64,000 bases of DNA from Chrysemys picta bellii (taxonomy: Eukaryota; Chordata; Testudines; Emydidae), in the NCBI RefSeq assembly GCF_011386835.1, contig NC_088800.1, positions 57,131,439-57,195,438 of the forward strand, written 5' to 3'. The position numbers were made by a program, and so were the translations under genes. How positions within the stretch are numbered: the stretch's first letter is position 1; each line of letters opens with the position of its first letter. This document shows, piece after piece, positions 21,052-31,272 of this stretch. The notes under the pieces are model-generated. The model had not been told where the DNA came from and searched no databases. It worked only from the letters and a program-made list of their open reading frames with translations.

Positions 21052-21648
21052 TGTACATCTAGGAACAAAGAACATAGGACATACTTACAGGATGGGGGAC
21101 TCTATCTTAGGAAGCAGTGACTCTGAAAAAGATTTGGGGGTCATGATGGATAATCATCCGAACATGAACTCCCTGTGCGATATTATGGCCAAAACAGCCA
21201 ATGCGATTCTCAGATGCATAAATAGGGGAATCTCGAGCAGGAGTAGAGAAGTTATTTTATCTCTATATTTGGCATTGGTGCAACCACTGCTGGAATACTT
21301 TGTCCAGTTCTGGTGCTCATAATTCACCAGATAAGTTGATAAATTGGAGAGGGTTCAGAAAAGAGCCCTGAGAATGATTAAAGGGTAGGAAAATATGCCT
21401 TATAGTGATAGACTCAAGGAGCTCAATCTGTTTAGTTTATCAAAGAGAAGGTTAAGGGGTGACTTGATTACATTATATAAGTACCTACATGGGGAAAAAT
21501 ATTTGAATAGTGGGCTCTTCAATCTAGCTGAGTAAGGTATAACATGAAGTTGAAGCTAGACAAATTCAGATTGGAAATAAGGCTTGTTATACAGGAGGTC
21601 AGACTAGATGGTCACAGTGGTCCCTTTTGTCCTGGGAATCTATGAATC

Positions 21649-22025
21649 AATAGCACAGGCCAGAGAACTTCCCTGAAATAATTCATAGAGAATATCTTTT
21701 AGAAAGCATCCAATCTTTTTTTTTTAAATTGTCAGCAATGGAGAATCCCCCACAGCCCTTGTTCAGTTGTTCCAATGGTTAATTACTCTCACTGTTAAAA
21801 ATGTACACTTATTTCCACTCTGAATTTGTCTAGATTCAACTTCCAGTCATTAGATTGTGTTATACCTTTCTCTGCTAGATTGAAGAGCCCACTATTAAAT
21901 ATTTGTTCCCCATATAGATACTTACATGTAGGTTAAAGAGCCCTCTGGTATCAAATATCTTCTCATGTATAGGTACTTATAAACTGTGATTAAATTCCCC
22001 TTCTCTGAATAAGCCCTTAAGAAAA
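21649..22025 (-). mobile_element. Antisense CR1 3' fragment
   Basis: Landmarks of inverted CR1: GGAGAATCCCCCACAGCCCT, TTCCAATGGTTAATTACTCT, TTTCTCTGCTAGATTGAAGA. It abuts the sense CR1 end and so forms a tail-to-tail pair. Confidence 0.7.
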
Positions 22026-22322
22026 ATCCTTTATCTAAAAATAGCACATCTTACAAAGCAAGTATGTGGGAAACAAAGAAAAATGCTGCTGCTGTCGATA
22101 CGGGGGCAGAAATAAAGCAATGTTTGCATTGCTTTTTAAGTACATCTTTGTCTGAATTTCATGGGCTTCTAATAGGGTTTTTTTAAATAATTGTAATGTC
22201 CTGCATGAGTTAGGTGGGGTTTTTTTCATTCTGAGTTTTCTTCACTTTTACTCTAACTCAGTATTTTTTTTCCAAGTAAAAGATTTAGAAACAAAATTCC
22301 TAAAAGTTTAACTATGTTTCAG

Positions 22323-22425
22323 GCAACAGAAGAAACTTTTGAAACTCCTGCAGGAAATTGAGAGCTGTTCTACCTGCCACAGTCACAAAGTCCTACCTAC
22401 TGAGGAACTGGAGCCAGATTCTGTG
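22323..22425 (+). CDS. KATNIP: KATNIP internal exon
   Basis: 103-nt exon after CTATGTTTCAG, donor GTG|GTGAGA. It enters in phase 2 (completing an Arg codon) and leaves in phase 0. It encodes QQKKLLKLLQEIESCSTCHS and HKVLPTEELEPDSV, a short helical, possibly coiled-coil stretch with a CxxCH motif. A single CxxCH is not enough to call a metal site. The following intron of 12.85 kb is the transposon nest. Confidence 0.78.
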
Positions 22426-24685
22426 GTGAGAAATAAGGCTTGTACAGATAGGTGGAATAATCACAGCTCTGTAACTATTCTGCCATCCAGATTTTATTAG
22501 AAACCAAAATGAAAAAGTGGTACTTTGAATGTCCTGTGACCTTATGGGAGAGGGCACAGGAAACATGACTTCAACATGTCTCAGGGAGCAGGCGCAGCTA
22601 TGGGCATGGGGCTTCCTTGGACTACTGAATTGCTAGGGCCTCACTTTCTTGCGGTGAGAAGGGGTCATATGGGTCCCGCTGGTCATATGTGTTTGGAAAA
22701 TGCAGTTGTATCGTGGCACAATGAATTAGAAACCCTAAGTAAAAGTTTATATTGAACCTGTGCAAAACCTGTTTCATCATTTCAAACTTTGTCATTTAAC
22801 ATTTCTTTTTTTCAAAGTCACTTGCAACTCTTGCTCCATAGACACACCATAGACACAACAGGAAGTAGGTTTACACCGTGCAAGTTATTGGAGTCTTGTT
22901 ATGCAGATTTAGCTCTGTGGTTTCTATATATTCCACAGGTTTGCTTCTTTTTCTGCATCTTATTGAAGGCTGAATCCTCTCACAGCAGCTCTAGGTTAGT
23001 GTTACTCAAGAGAGAACTAGCCAGAGATTATGATTTTGTATAAAAATATTTCTTCTGCATTTACCTTCTCCCTCCACCCAACCTGATCTGAAATAGCATC
23101 TCTGTCCTAGAGTGAATAACATCTATGAAAAACAAATGACTTTATGGATAGACTAATTATATTAAAACCAGTAGCTGAAAGCTTGTGCTGCCCCATGGGT
23201 GTGGCAGTTGGTCCAAGTAATCCATCATCTGTGCAGTCTCCCCCATACAACCAATGGAATAGTTGCATGTAAATGATCTGTAGAATAAGGGTGATTATTG
23301 GTTGAGTTGTCTCTGATTTCACCATGATTTAAGACTTTTAGCATGGCATAGATACATGTCTTGCTGTCACATGCATGTAATTTGTAAAGTCAAAATGGCT
23401 GAGAACTTTGAAATTAGATGGTAACACACTGTAACTCCCCATGATGATTGAATCTGGTGATTATTTTGAACAAAAAGAATTCTCAGCCATGGTTGTAGCT
23501 GTTCCATCACTACATACTGACTCTATAGACATTCTAGGCTTCAGAGTGACATTCAAAGTGACAATCCAAAAATCTTTTTATATAGATGCTCCAGTGTCTG
23601 CTTTCAAAAGCTCTGTTGTCACCTCCAGCTTTTACTGAATATATACCTGCTGCTGATGGGTTACTTGCATCATTCAATTAATTAAAAGTCTAGTTCTTCT
23701 TGATCCTCCCAAGGTTTTTTGGCAAGGAACCAAAATCCTGCCCTTGGACCTTACAGAGCTCATAGCTAATACATACACTAAGTTCAATACGTCTGTTTGT
23801 CTGAATGGAGAGTCAGAAAGTCACTAACAGACTAATCAGGCTTTTGAGTAATTTTCTGATCTTCAAACTCAATTTGGTCTCCAGGGATGTGTAGTGAGGA
23901 GAGCACTTGCTCTGCAAGTGAATCCAGTTGTCTGGATTGGTTCTCTGCACACCATTCCGTCCGTCACTGCTCAGATTTTTTTACTAGGATTTTGTAGGGA
24001 ACCTAAGGTAGTTAGATGCCAAAAATCTCATTGAATTTCAAAGGGGTTTGGGTGCTTAACTCCCATAGACTCCCTAAAGAACCCCACACTTTGTTAATAA
24101 GGATCCAAGGCTCACAACCATTGTTACAACTGCTGTAGTTGCTAATGTATATAATAAAAGGGCAGAAGGACCATACCTGAAAACCTGCTGTCTTTCAGAT
24201 GACGATTGGTCAGAGAGAGGGTATGTGTGTGTATTATAGGTGGAACTCCTACCAACAACTATAGTTAGGGTTGCCTAACTATACTTCTTGTCAAACTTTG
24301 TCAAACTTTAACTGTTCAGGCTGAAATTTTCTTAAATTCTTTTAAGAAAGTTTAACCAAAAATAGCTCAACCATTTCTTTAGGGAAAAATAGCTAGTTTT
24401 GCCACTGCCTCATACACCTATCTTACGAGGCAAGCAAGTATCATTCCTCCTTTATTTTACAGATGGAGTAACTGAAAGGTTGCAAAGGTCAATTCTGGCA
24501 GACCTAGGAATTGAACCATCCACTAGATTCTCTGATGCTTTCCGGAAGCTGAGTGGAAAAGATGCCACCTGGAGAGAAAGGGGGTAAAGGAGGCTATAAA
24601 GCCCCTTTGTACCTTTCAGATTCTGGGCTGCTTGTGGGTCATGTGGCTTCCAGCATAAATCAGAGCAGTCCCTGAGGGAGCTTTA
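22426..24685. other. Unassigned intronic DNA with a possible tRNA-like SINE
   Basis: No exon-like frame. Around 23890-23985 there is a tRNA-like head (GAGAGCACTTGCTCTGCAAGTG) that could be an old SINE. Around 24000-24080 a palindromic MITE-like phrase (GTGCTTAACTCCCATAGACT) occurs. Neither has definable ends. Confidence 0.35.
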
Positions 24686-24689
24686 ACTT

Positions 24690-25692
24690 CTTCAAGTATT
24701 GTCCCTGTGAGTGCTCCACTTCAGGTATTCATGTGCCTCTCGAGCCCTTGATCAATGATTTCTAGCTAGCAGTGCCTGTTCAGCCTGCACATGTGCCCTA
24801 TATCTCCTTGTGCCAGACACCGTGGATATATGAGGTGTATGAGGAAACTGCCCTCAGTTCCTTCTCTGCTGCCTTGACCTGAGGAAGAACACTAGTTTGT
24901 CTGCATAGAGGATACTCAGCCATTTCTCTTTACCGTTTTTCCATCAAAGTTATTTAGTTTAAAGTTGTTAATAGTATTGGTATAGATCAGTGGTGGCCGC
25001 CACTTCCCACAGCTCTCATTGGCCGGGAACAGTGAACCACGGCCACTGGGAGCTGCAGGCGGATGTGCCTGCGAGGGTCAATGTAAACAAACTGTCTCGT
25101 GGCCCACCAGCGGATTACCCTGACAGGCCGCAGGTTGCCCACCACTGGTATAGATAGTTAATTTAGGTGAGAGGACTGTTTCCCCTCTCTGTTTCTCCAG
25201 GAGACTTGTCTTCTCCTGATGAGATATGCCTGGTTTGCCAGGCTTCAAACACTGCCTCTTTTCCCAGGAGGCTATATTGATGGACATTCCAACTGTGTCC
25301 ATTGCTTGCGGGAGTCCCACATCTTCCAGGAGTGTTCTTTTTGTTTAGCTCTTAAGTTCAGGGCTAGGAAGAACAGGGAAATAAAGCTCAGACTGTTGGT
25401 GATGGAACGTTCCCTGCAACCACCCTCTGTGCCAGGTCAGGAGACACCCCATGTATGTCTGTCCCTGGACAGATTCAGCGCCATGTCAACATTGGGGCAT
25501 GCGTCTGCTAAGAAAGGGAAGCCTTTGGAGCATGCAGGGAAGACTCCCAAAAAGTTGAGCACAGACTCTGTATCTGAGGAGCCAGTTCCAAAAAAGACCA
25601 GGTCCCCATTGAGAAAGGAATGGCAGTGTGTAGGAGAATGGACATCAAAAGGAAAAATAGTGCTGATAGCAATGAAGCTAGCAGTCAGGTAG
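24690..25692 (+). mobile_element. DIRS fragment: 5' terminal repeat and gag
   Basis: The left end (TTCTTCAAGTATTGTCCCTGTGAGTGCTCC) resembles the 5' terminal repeat of the DIRS at 46243. From about 25190 a gag-like frame follows with a cysteine/histidine-bearing start (SPDEICLVCQASN) and a later KTPKKLSTDSVSEEPVPKKT stretch. It stops where CR1 begins at about 25693. It may be the front of the DIRS whose RT resumes near 31275, but this is unproven. Confidence 0.65.
24988..25147. mobile_element. hAT-type MITE (160 bp)
   Basis: Perfect 8-bp duplication GTATAGAT on both sides (24980-24987, 25148-25155) and inverted ends CAGTGGTGG / CCACCACTG. It is inserted in the DIRS fragment. Confidence 0.93.
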
Positions 25693-25932
25693 GCGATCCT
25701 AGCTGTAGAATGACTGTATTCAAGGAATGTGGGCAAAGCCTAGCAGAAACAACTAAGATGTTTGTACACCAAAGCAAGGAGCCTGGGTAACAAAATGGAG
25801 AAACTAGAACTACTGGTGCAGGAAGTGAAATCAGATATTATCGGGATAACAGAAACATGATGGAATAGAAGTCATGATTGGAGTACAGGGATTGAAGGGT
25901 ATGTGCTGTTCAGGAAAGACGGAAATAAAAGT

Positions 25933-26427
25933 TTCAGAGTAGCAGCCGTGTTAGTCTGTATCCGCAAAAAGAAGAACAGGAGGACTTGTGGCACCTTAGA
26001 GACTAACAAATTTATTAGAGCATAAGCTTTCGTGGACTATAGCCCACTTCTTCGGATGCATATAGAATGGAACATATATTGAGGAGATATATATACACAC
26101 ATACAGAGAGCATAAACAGGTGGGAGTTGTCTTACCACCTCTGAGAGGCCAATTAATTAAGAGAAAAAAACTTTTGAAGTGATAATCAAGCTAGCCCAGC
26201 ACAGACAGACAGTTAGATAACAAGTGTGAGAATACTTACAAGGGGAGATAGATTTCAATGTTTGTAATGGCCCAACCATTCCCAGTCCTTATTTAAACCG
26301 GAGTTGATTGTGTCTAGTTTGCATATCAATTCTAGCTCAGCAGTTTCTCGTTGGAGTCTGTTTTTGAAGTTTTTCTGTTGTAATATAGCCACCCGCAGGT
26401 CTGTCACTGAATGACCAGACAGGTTAA
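25933..26427 (-). repeat. Inverted copy of the PLE 3' end
   Basis: The reverse complement matches about 29290-29754 and extends with GGATACAGACTAACACGG and ACTCTGAA at its outer end. Together with the adjoining direct copy it forms a long inverted repeat centred near 26428. Confidence 0.93.
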
Positions 26428-26815
26428 AGACACAATCAACTCCGGTTTAAATAAGGACTGGGAATGGTTGGGCCATTACAAACATTGAAATCTATCTCCC
26501 CTTGTAAGTATTCTCACACTTGTTATCTAACTGTCTGTCTGTGCTGGGCTAGCTTGATTATCACTTCAAAAGTTTTTTTCTCTTAATTAATTGGCCTCTC
26601 AGAGGTGGTAAGACAACTCCCACCTGTTTATGCTCTCTGTATGTGTGTATATATATCTCCTCAATATATGTTCCATTCTATATGCATCCGAAGAAGTGGG
26701 CTATAGTCCACGAAAGCTTATGCTCTAATAAATTTGTTAGTCTCTAAGGTGCCACAAGTCCTCCTGTTCTTCTTTTTGCGGATACAGACTAACACGGCTG
26801 CTACTCTGAAACCTT
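26428..26815 (+). repeat. 5' pseudo-LTR of the PLE (direct copy of the tail)
   Basis: Matches 29403-29754 and adds the GGATACAGACTAACACGG end. It carries the candidate ribozyme at 26688-26725 and the sequence just before the ORF. Confidence 0.92.
26688..26725 (+). ncRNA. Candidate hammerhead ribozyme core in the PLE 5' pseudo-LTR
   Basis: CCGAAGA (26688-26694), helix II GTGG...CCAC with loop, GAAA (26712-26715), a two-base-pair helix III GC-TTAT-GC, then TC with predicted cleavage after 26725. Minimal hammerheads in PLE terminal repeats are an established observation (Cervera and De la Peña). The canonical CUGANGA is CCGANGA here, so activity is uncertain. The same core lies at 29663-29700 (+) and, inverted, at about 26055-26018 (-). 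Confidence 0.55.
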
Positions 26816-26820
26816 TCATT

Positions 26821-29463
26821 ATGCAAGGCACTGCATTTAGCCGTATGGAGTGGAAATCCATCAACCTCATGAAAAAACTCGTACAGATACAGACAGACAT
26901 CATCTTCCTTTCCAAATGCAAGCAGATGGACATCATACCAAAAGGACTAAAGGTAAAAAATCCATTACAATCTACATATCACACAGACTATGCTGAGAGA
27001 CTGTGTCACACACTCTCAAAGAAACTGCGAAATCACCTGATCAGCATCCTATACAGCAAACAGGGAAAGATTAAGAATGAGCTCTCAGAACTGGATACTC
27101 TCATAAGAAACCAACCTTCCACACAAACTTCCTCATGGATAGACTTTACAAAAACTAGACAAGCCATTTACAAGACAAACTTTGCCTCTCTACAAAGGAA
27201 AAAGGACACTAAACTATCTAAACTGCTACATGCCACAAGCAGCCACAACAGTAGTTCCCTTAACCCACCCAGCAATATTGTTAATCTTTCCAGCTATACT
27301 CTTAGCCCAGCAGAAGAGTCTGTCCTATCTCGGGGCCTCTCCTTTTGTCCCTCCAGACCCATGAATATGATACAGTTCTGCGGTGACCTAGAATCCTACT
27401 TTCGACGTCTCCGACTCAAAGAATATTTCCAACATACCTCTGAACAGCATACTAACCCACAGAATCCTCCCTACCAGCACTACAAAAAAAAGGATTCTGC
27501 GTGGACTCCTCCGGACGGTCGAAACAACAGACTGGATTTCTACATAGAGTGCTTCCGTCGACGTGCAAAGGCTGAAATTGTGGAAAAGCAACATCACTTG
27601 CTACATAACCTCAGCCATGCAGAACACAACGCCATCTACAGCCTCAGAAACAACCCTGACATCATAATCAAAAAGGCTGACAAAGGAGGTGCTGTCGTCA
27701 TCATGAATAAATTGGAATATGACCAGGAGGCTGCTAGACAGCTCTCTAACACCACATTCTACAGGCCATTATCCTCTGATCCCACTGAGGATTACCTAAA
27801 GAAACTACACCATCTGCTAAAAAAACTCCCTGACAAAGCACAGGAACAAATCTGTACAGACACATGCCTAGAACCCCGACCAGGGGTATTCTATTTGCTA
27901 CCCAAGATCCATAAACCTGGATATCCTGGACGCCCCATCATCTCAGGCATTGGCACCCTAACATCAGGCTTGTCTGGTTATGTAGACTCTCTCCTCAGAC
28001 CCTACGCTACCAGCACTCCCAGCTATCTTCGAGACACCACTGACTTCCTGAGGAAACTACAATCCATCGGTGATCTTCCAGAAAACACCATCCTGGCCAC
28101 TATGGACGTAGAAGCCCTCTACACCAATATTCCACACAAAGATGGACTACAAGCTATCAGGAACAGTATCCCTGATAATATCACAGCTAACCTGGTGGCT
28201 GAACTTTGTGATTTTGTCCTCACCCACAACTATTTCACATTTGGGGACAATATATACCTTCAAGTCAGCGGCACTGCTATGGGTACCCGCATGGCCCCAC
28301 AATATGCCAACATTTTTATGGCTGACTTAGAACAACGCTTCCTTAGCTCTCGTCCCCTAACGCCCCTACTCTACTTGCGCTACATTGATGACATCTTCAT
28401 CATCTGGACCCATGGAAAAGAAGCCCTTGAGGAATTTCACCATGATTTCAATAATTTCCATCCCACCATCAACCTCAGCCTAGATCAATCCACACAAGCG
28501 GTCCATTTCCTGGACACTACTGTGCTAATAAGCGATGGTCACATAAATACCACCCTATACCGGAAACCTACTGACCGCTACACTTACCTACATGCCTCCA
28601 GCTTCCATCCAGGACACACCACACGATCCATTGTCTACAGCCAAGCTCTAAGATATAACCGCATTTGCTCCAATCCCTCGGATAGAGACAAGCACCTACA
28701 AGATCTCTATCAAGCATTCTTAAAACTACAATACCCACCTGCTGAAGTGAAAAAACAGATTGACAGAGCCAGACGAGTACCCAGAAGTCACCTCCTACAA
28801 GACAGGCCCAACAAAGAAAATAACAGAACACCACTAGCTGTCACCTTCAGCCCCCAACTAAAACCTCTCCAGCGCATCATCAGAGATCTACAACCTATCC
28901 TGAAAGATGATCCTTTACTCTCACAGATCTTGGGAGACAGACCTGTCCTCGCTTACAGACAACCCCCCAACCTAAAGCAAATACTCACCAGCAACCACAC
29001 ATCACTGAACAAAACCACTAACCCAGGAACCTATCCTTGTAACAAACCCCGATGTCAACTCTGTCCACATATCTATTCCAGTGACATCATCATAGGACCT
29101 AATCACATCAGCCATACCATCAGGGGCTCGTTCACCTGCACATCTACCAATGTGATATATGCCATCATGTGCCAGCAATGCCCCTCTGCCATGTACATTG
29201 GCCAAACCGGACAGTCTCTACGCAAAAGAATTAATGGACACAAATCTGACATCAGGAATCAAAATACTCAAAAACCAGTGGGAGAACACTTTAACCTGTC
29301 TGGTCATTCAGTGACAGACCTGCGGGTGGCTATATTACAACAGAAAAACTTCAAAAACAGACTCCAACGAGAAACTGCTGAGCTAGAATTGATATGCAAA
29401 CTAGACACAATCAACTCCGGTTTAAATAAGGACTGGGAATGGTTGGGCCATTACAAACATTGA
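26821..29463 (+). CDS. Penelope-like reverse transcriptase with GIY-YIG endonuclease
   Basis: Uninterrupted ORF of 880 codons from ATG 26821; an in-frame ATG at 26734 would add 29 residues read from the repeat and is less likely. An N-terminal region of about 260 residues rich in helices is followed by the RT: KKADKGGAVVIMNK, the PKIHKPGYPGRPIIS block, MDVEALYTNIP (first catalytic Asp about 429), GTAMGTRMAPQYANIFM and YIDD (about 521-524). Then come a basic linker, CNKPRCQLC (from about 740), which looks like the cysteine motif preceding the nuclease, and a GIY-YIG domain with VIYAIM (about 778), MYIGQTGQ (about 791-798) and an Arg in SLRKRINGH. The enzyme would copy its RNA at a nuclease nick. 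The reading frame shows no defect, so this copy may be or recently have been active. Confidence 0.95.
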   Translation: MQGTAFSRMEWKSINLMKKLVQIQTDIIFLSKCKQMDIIPKGLKVKNPLQSTYHTDYAERLCHTLSKKLRNHLISILYSKQGKIKNELSELDTLIRNQPSTQTSSWIDFTKTRQAIYKTNFASLQRKKDTKLSKLLHATSSHNSSSLNPPSNIVNLSSYTLSPAEESVLSRGLSFCPSRPMNMIQFCGDLESYFRRLRLKEYFQHTSEQHTNPQNPPYQHYKKKDSAWTPPDGRNNRLDFYIECFRRRAKAEIVEKQHHLLHNLSHAEHNAIYSLRNNPDIIIKKADKGGAVVIMNKLEYDQEAARQLSNTTFYRPLSSDPTEDYLKKLHHLLKKLPDKAQEQICTDTCLEPRPGVFYLLPKIHKPGYPGRPIISGIGTLTSGLSGYVDSLLRPYATSTPSYLRDTTDFLRKLQSIGDLPENTILATMDVEALYTNIPHKDGLQAIRNSIPDNITANLVAELCDFVLTHNYFTFGDNIYLQVSGTAMGTRMAPQYANIFMADLEQRFLSSRPLTPLLYLRYIDDIFIIWTHGKEALEEFHHDFNNFHPTINLSLDQSTQAVHFLDTTVLISDGHINTTLYRKPTDRYTYLHASSFHPGHTTRSIVYSQALRYNRICSNPSDRDKHLQDLYQAFLKLQYPPAEVKKQIDRARRVPRSHLLQDRPNKENNRTPLAVTFSPQLKPLQRIIRDLQPILKDDPLLSQILGDRPVLAYRQPPNLKQILTSNHTSLNKTTNPGTYPCNKPRCQLCPHIYSSDIIIGPNHISHTIRGSFTCTSTNVIYAIMCQQCPSAMYIGQTGQSLRKRINGHKSDIRNQNTQKPVGEHFNLSGHSVTDLRVAILQQKNFKNRLQRETAELELICKLDTINSGLNKDWEWLGHYKH

Positions 29464-29662
29464 AATCTATCTCCCCTTGTAAGTATTCTCACACTTGTTA
29501 TCTAACTGTCTGTCTGTGCTGGGCTAGCTTGATTATCACTTCAAAAGTTTTTTTCTCTTAATTAATTGGCCTCTCAGAGGTGGTAAGACAACTCCCACCT
29601 GTTTATGCTCTCTGTATGTGTGTATATATATCTCCTCAATATATGTTCCATTCTATATGCAT

Positions 29663-29700
29663 CCGAAGAAGTGGGCTATAGTCCACGAAAGCTTATGCTC
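29663..29700 (+). ncRNA. Candidate hammerhead ribozyme core in the PLE 3' tail
   Basis: Same core as in the 5' pseudo-LTR: CCGAAGA 29663-29669, GAAA 29687-29690, GCTTATGCTC 29691-29700. Confidence 0.52.
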
Positions 29701-29892
29701 TAATAAATTTGTTAGTCTCTAAGGTGCCACAAGTCCTCCTGTTCTTCTTTTTGCGGAAATAAAAGTAAAGGTGGTGGATTGTAGCATTGTATATTAATGA
29801 TGAGGCAGACTATAAAGAAATCAGAAGTGATGGAATGGATAAAACAGAGTGTATTTCAGTCAAAATCACTTTGGGAAAGAAAGCTACTAGAA

Positions 29893-30639
29893 CAGGGGCA
29901 GGCAAACTTTTTGGCCTGAAGACTGCATCAGGTTTCGTAAATTGTATGGAGGGCCGGTTAGGGGAAGGGGTCGTGGCTCGACCCCCACCTCCTATCTGCC
30001 CCCCCTGGACGCCTGCCTCATCCAACCCCCCCCGTTCCCTGATGGCCCCTCTGGGACTCCTACCCCATCCACACATCCCTGCTCCCTGTCCCCTGACTGC
30101 CCCCGGTCCTCCACCGCCCCATCCAACCCCTCTTCTCATTCCTGACAGCCCCCCCAGGACCCCTTCCCCCTCCAACCACCCCTTCTCCCTCTCCCCTGAC
30201 TGCCCCCTGCTACCCCATCCAACCTCCCCCCCTTGACTGCCCCCCGGGACCCCTGCCCCAATTCAACCCCCTATTTCTCCCCCGACCACCATCCACACCA
30301 CTGCCCCCTGACCACCACCCCGAACTCCCCTGCCCTCTATCCAACCTCCCCTGCTCCCTGCCCCCTTACCGCACTGCCTGGAGCACCGGTGGCTGTCGCC
30401 ACTACGCAGCACAGAGCACCGGGTCAGGCTGGGCTCTGCAGCTGCATTGCCCCAGGAGCTCACAGCCCCGCCACCCAGAGCATTGCGCCAGCGGCGGAGT
30501 GAGCGAGCTGAGGCTGCGGAGGAGGGGGGACAGCAGGGGAGGAGCTGGGGGCTAGCCTCCCAGGCCAGGAGCTCGGGGGCCGGGCAGGATGGTCCCTTGA
30601 GCCAGATGTGGCCCGTGGGCTGTAGTTTGTCCACCCCTG
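29893..30639. mobile_element. hAT-type MITE with C-rich interior
   Basis: Inverted ends CAGGGGCAGGCAAACTTTTT / GTTTGTCCACCCCTG and an 8-bp duplication TACTAGAA / TACTAGAG with one mismatch. The interior is strongly C-rich and produces long chance ORFs on both strands, none with a recognisable domain. Confidence 0.88.
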
Positions 30640-30725
30640 TACTAGAGGTTATCTTGGGATAGTGCTTGGGGTATGCTACAGACCCCAGGAGCAGATTTGG
30701 GTCTCGCTAGGGACCTCTTTAACGT

Positions 30726-30957
30726 TCACACCTTCCCATTTTCTTTGTCTATAAAAACTGATTTGGGCTTGCTTTTTTTTAACCTTGGAGCAAGTTATTA
30801 CAATGTTATAGAATCTTGTGATTTTACATACAGCACTGATACACACATTTTTACCAGGACAATAACCTTCAGTAGATTATAACATTTCAAATGATACCTA
30901 ACAAGCAATACTTTATACAAAATTTATCATAGTTTTGTAAAAGTGGTGAACACGATA
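30726..30957. repeat. LTR fragment
   Basis: The right part (TTTTACATACAGCACTGATA to ATCATAGTTTTGTAAAA) matches the end region of the LTR at 32171-33071. The first about 60 bases are unassigned. Confidence 0.6.
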
Positions 30958-30965
30958 GTATAGAC

Positions 30966-31264
30966 CGGGGTCGGCAACCTTTCGGCAAGTCTTCATTTAT
31001 TCACTCTAATTTAAGGTTTCGCGTGCCAGTAATACATTTTAACGTTTTTAGAAGGTCTCTTTCTATACGTCTATAATATATAACTAAACTATTGTTGTAT
31101 GTAAAGTAAATAAGGTTTTTAAAATGTTTAAGAAGCTTTATTTGAAATTAAATTAAAATACAGAGCCCCCCGGACCGGTGGCCAGGACCCAGGCAGTGTG
31201 AATGCCACTGAAAATCAGCTCGCGTGCCGCCTTTGGTATGCATGCTATAGATTGCCTACCACTG
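30966..31264. mobile_element. hAT-type MITE (299 bp)
   Basis: Left end CGGGGTCGGCAACCTTTCGG and right end ATTGCCTACCACTG are inverted; flanks GTATAGAC / GAATAGAC match at 7 of 8. The interior is AT-rich. Confidence 0.85.
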
Positions 31265-31272
31265 GAATAGAC

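Larger units (their letters stand above)
17776..21648 (+). mobile_element. CR1 LINE copy broken by two LTRs and microsatellites
   Basis: Sense CR1 ORF2 remnants: a pre-RT piece (WFRGDVKAA near 17980), resuming at about 18775 with RT sequence (SPLLDENDRIFNNNAEKAE, KYFCSV near 18960-19030; VIDFCKVFDLVLHN near 19520), and after the solo LTR the C-terminal piece (EKDLGVMMDNHPNMNSL, INRGISSRSREVILSL) ending with the CR1 3' UTR and a TCTATGAATC tail. Many stops and frameshifts make it dead. The order of pieces shows that both LTRs inserted after the CR1. Confidence 0.85.
25933..29754 (+). mobile_element. Full-length Penelope-like element with inverted and direct tail copies
   Basis: Flanked by a perfect 12-bp duplication GGAAATAAAAGT (25921-25932, 29755-29766). 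Order: inverted copy of the 3' end (25933 to about 26427, including the last codons of the ORF in reverse), direct copy of the 3' end acting as a pseudo-LTR (about 26428-26815), ORF 26821-29463, then the 3' tail to 29754. Direct and inverted copies look nearly identical to the 3' tail, which suggests recent insertion. This tandem-plus-inverted layout is known for Penelope-like elements. It lies in the KATNIP intron in the same orientation as the gene. Confidence 0.95.
25693..30725 (+). mobile_element. CR1 LINE fragment (endonuclease region) split by a PLE and a hAT MITE
   Basis: Sense CR1 ORF2 endonuclease region: 25780-25932 encodes a TETWWN-like motif context and EGYVLFRKDGN. After the PLE (29767-29892) it resumes with the next part of the endonuclease, and after the hAT MITE (30648-30725) with the next. 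The three pieces read continuously when both insertions are removed. It carries frameshifts and stops. Confidence 0.85.

Noticed and set aside
26734..26820. 29-codon upstream extension of the PLE ORF
   Set aside because: It is read from the pseudo-LTR tail and would not be shared by copies with other junctions; ATG 26821 fits the element better.
29787..30634. Long proline- or glycine-rich ORFs on both strands
   Set aside because: They fall inside a C-rich hAT MITE and reflect composition, not a gene.
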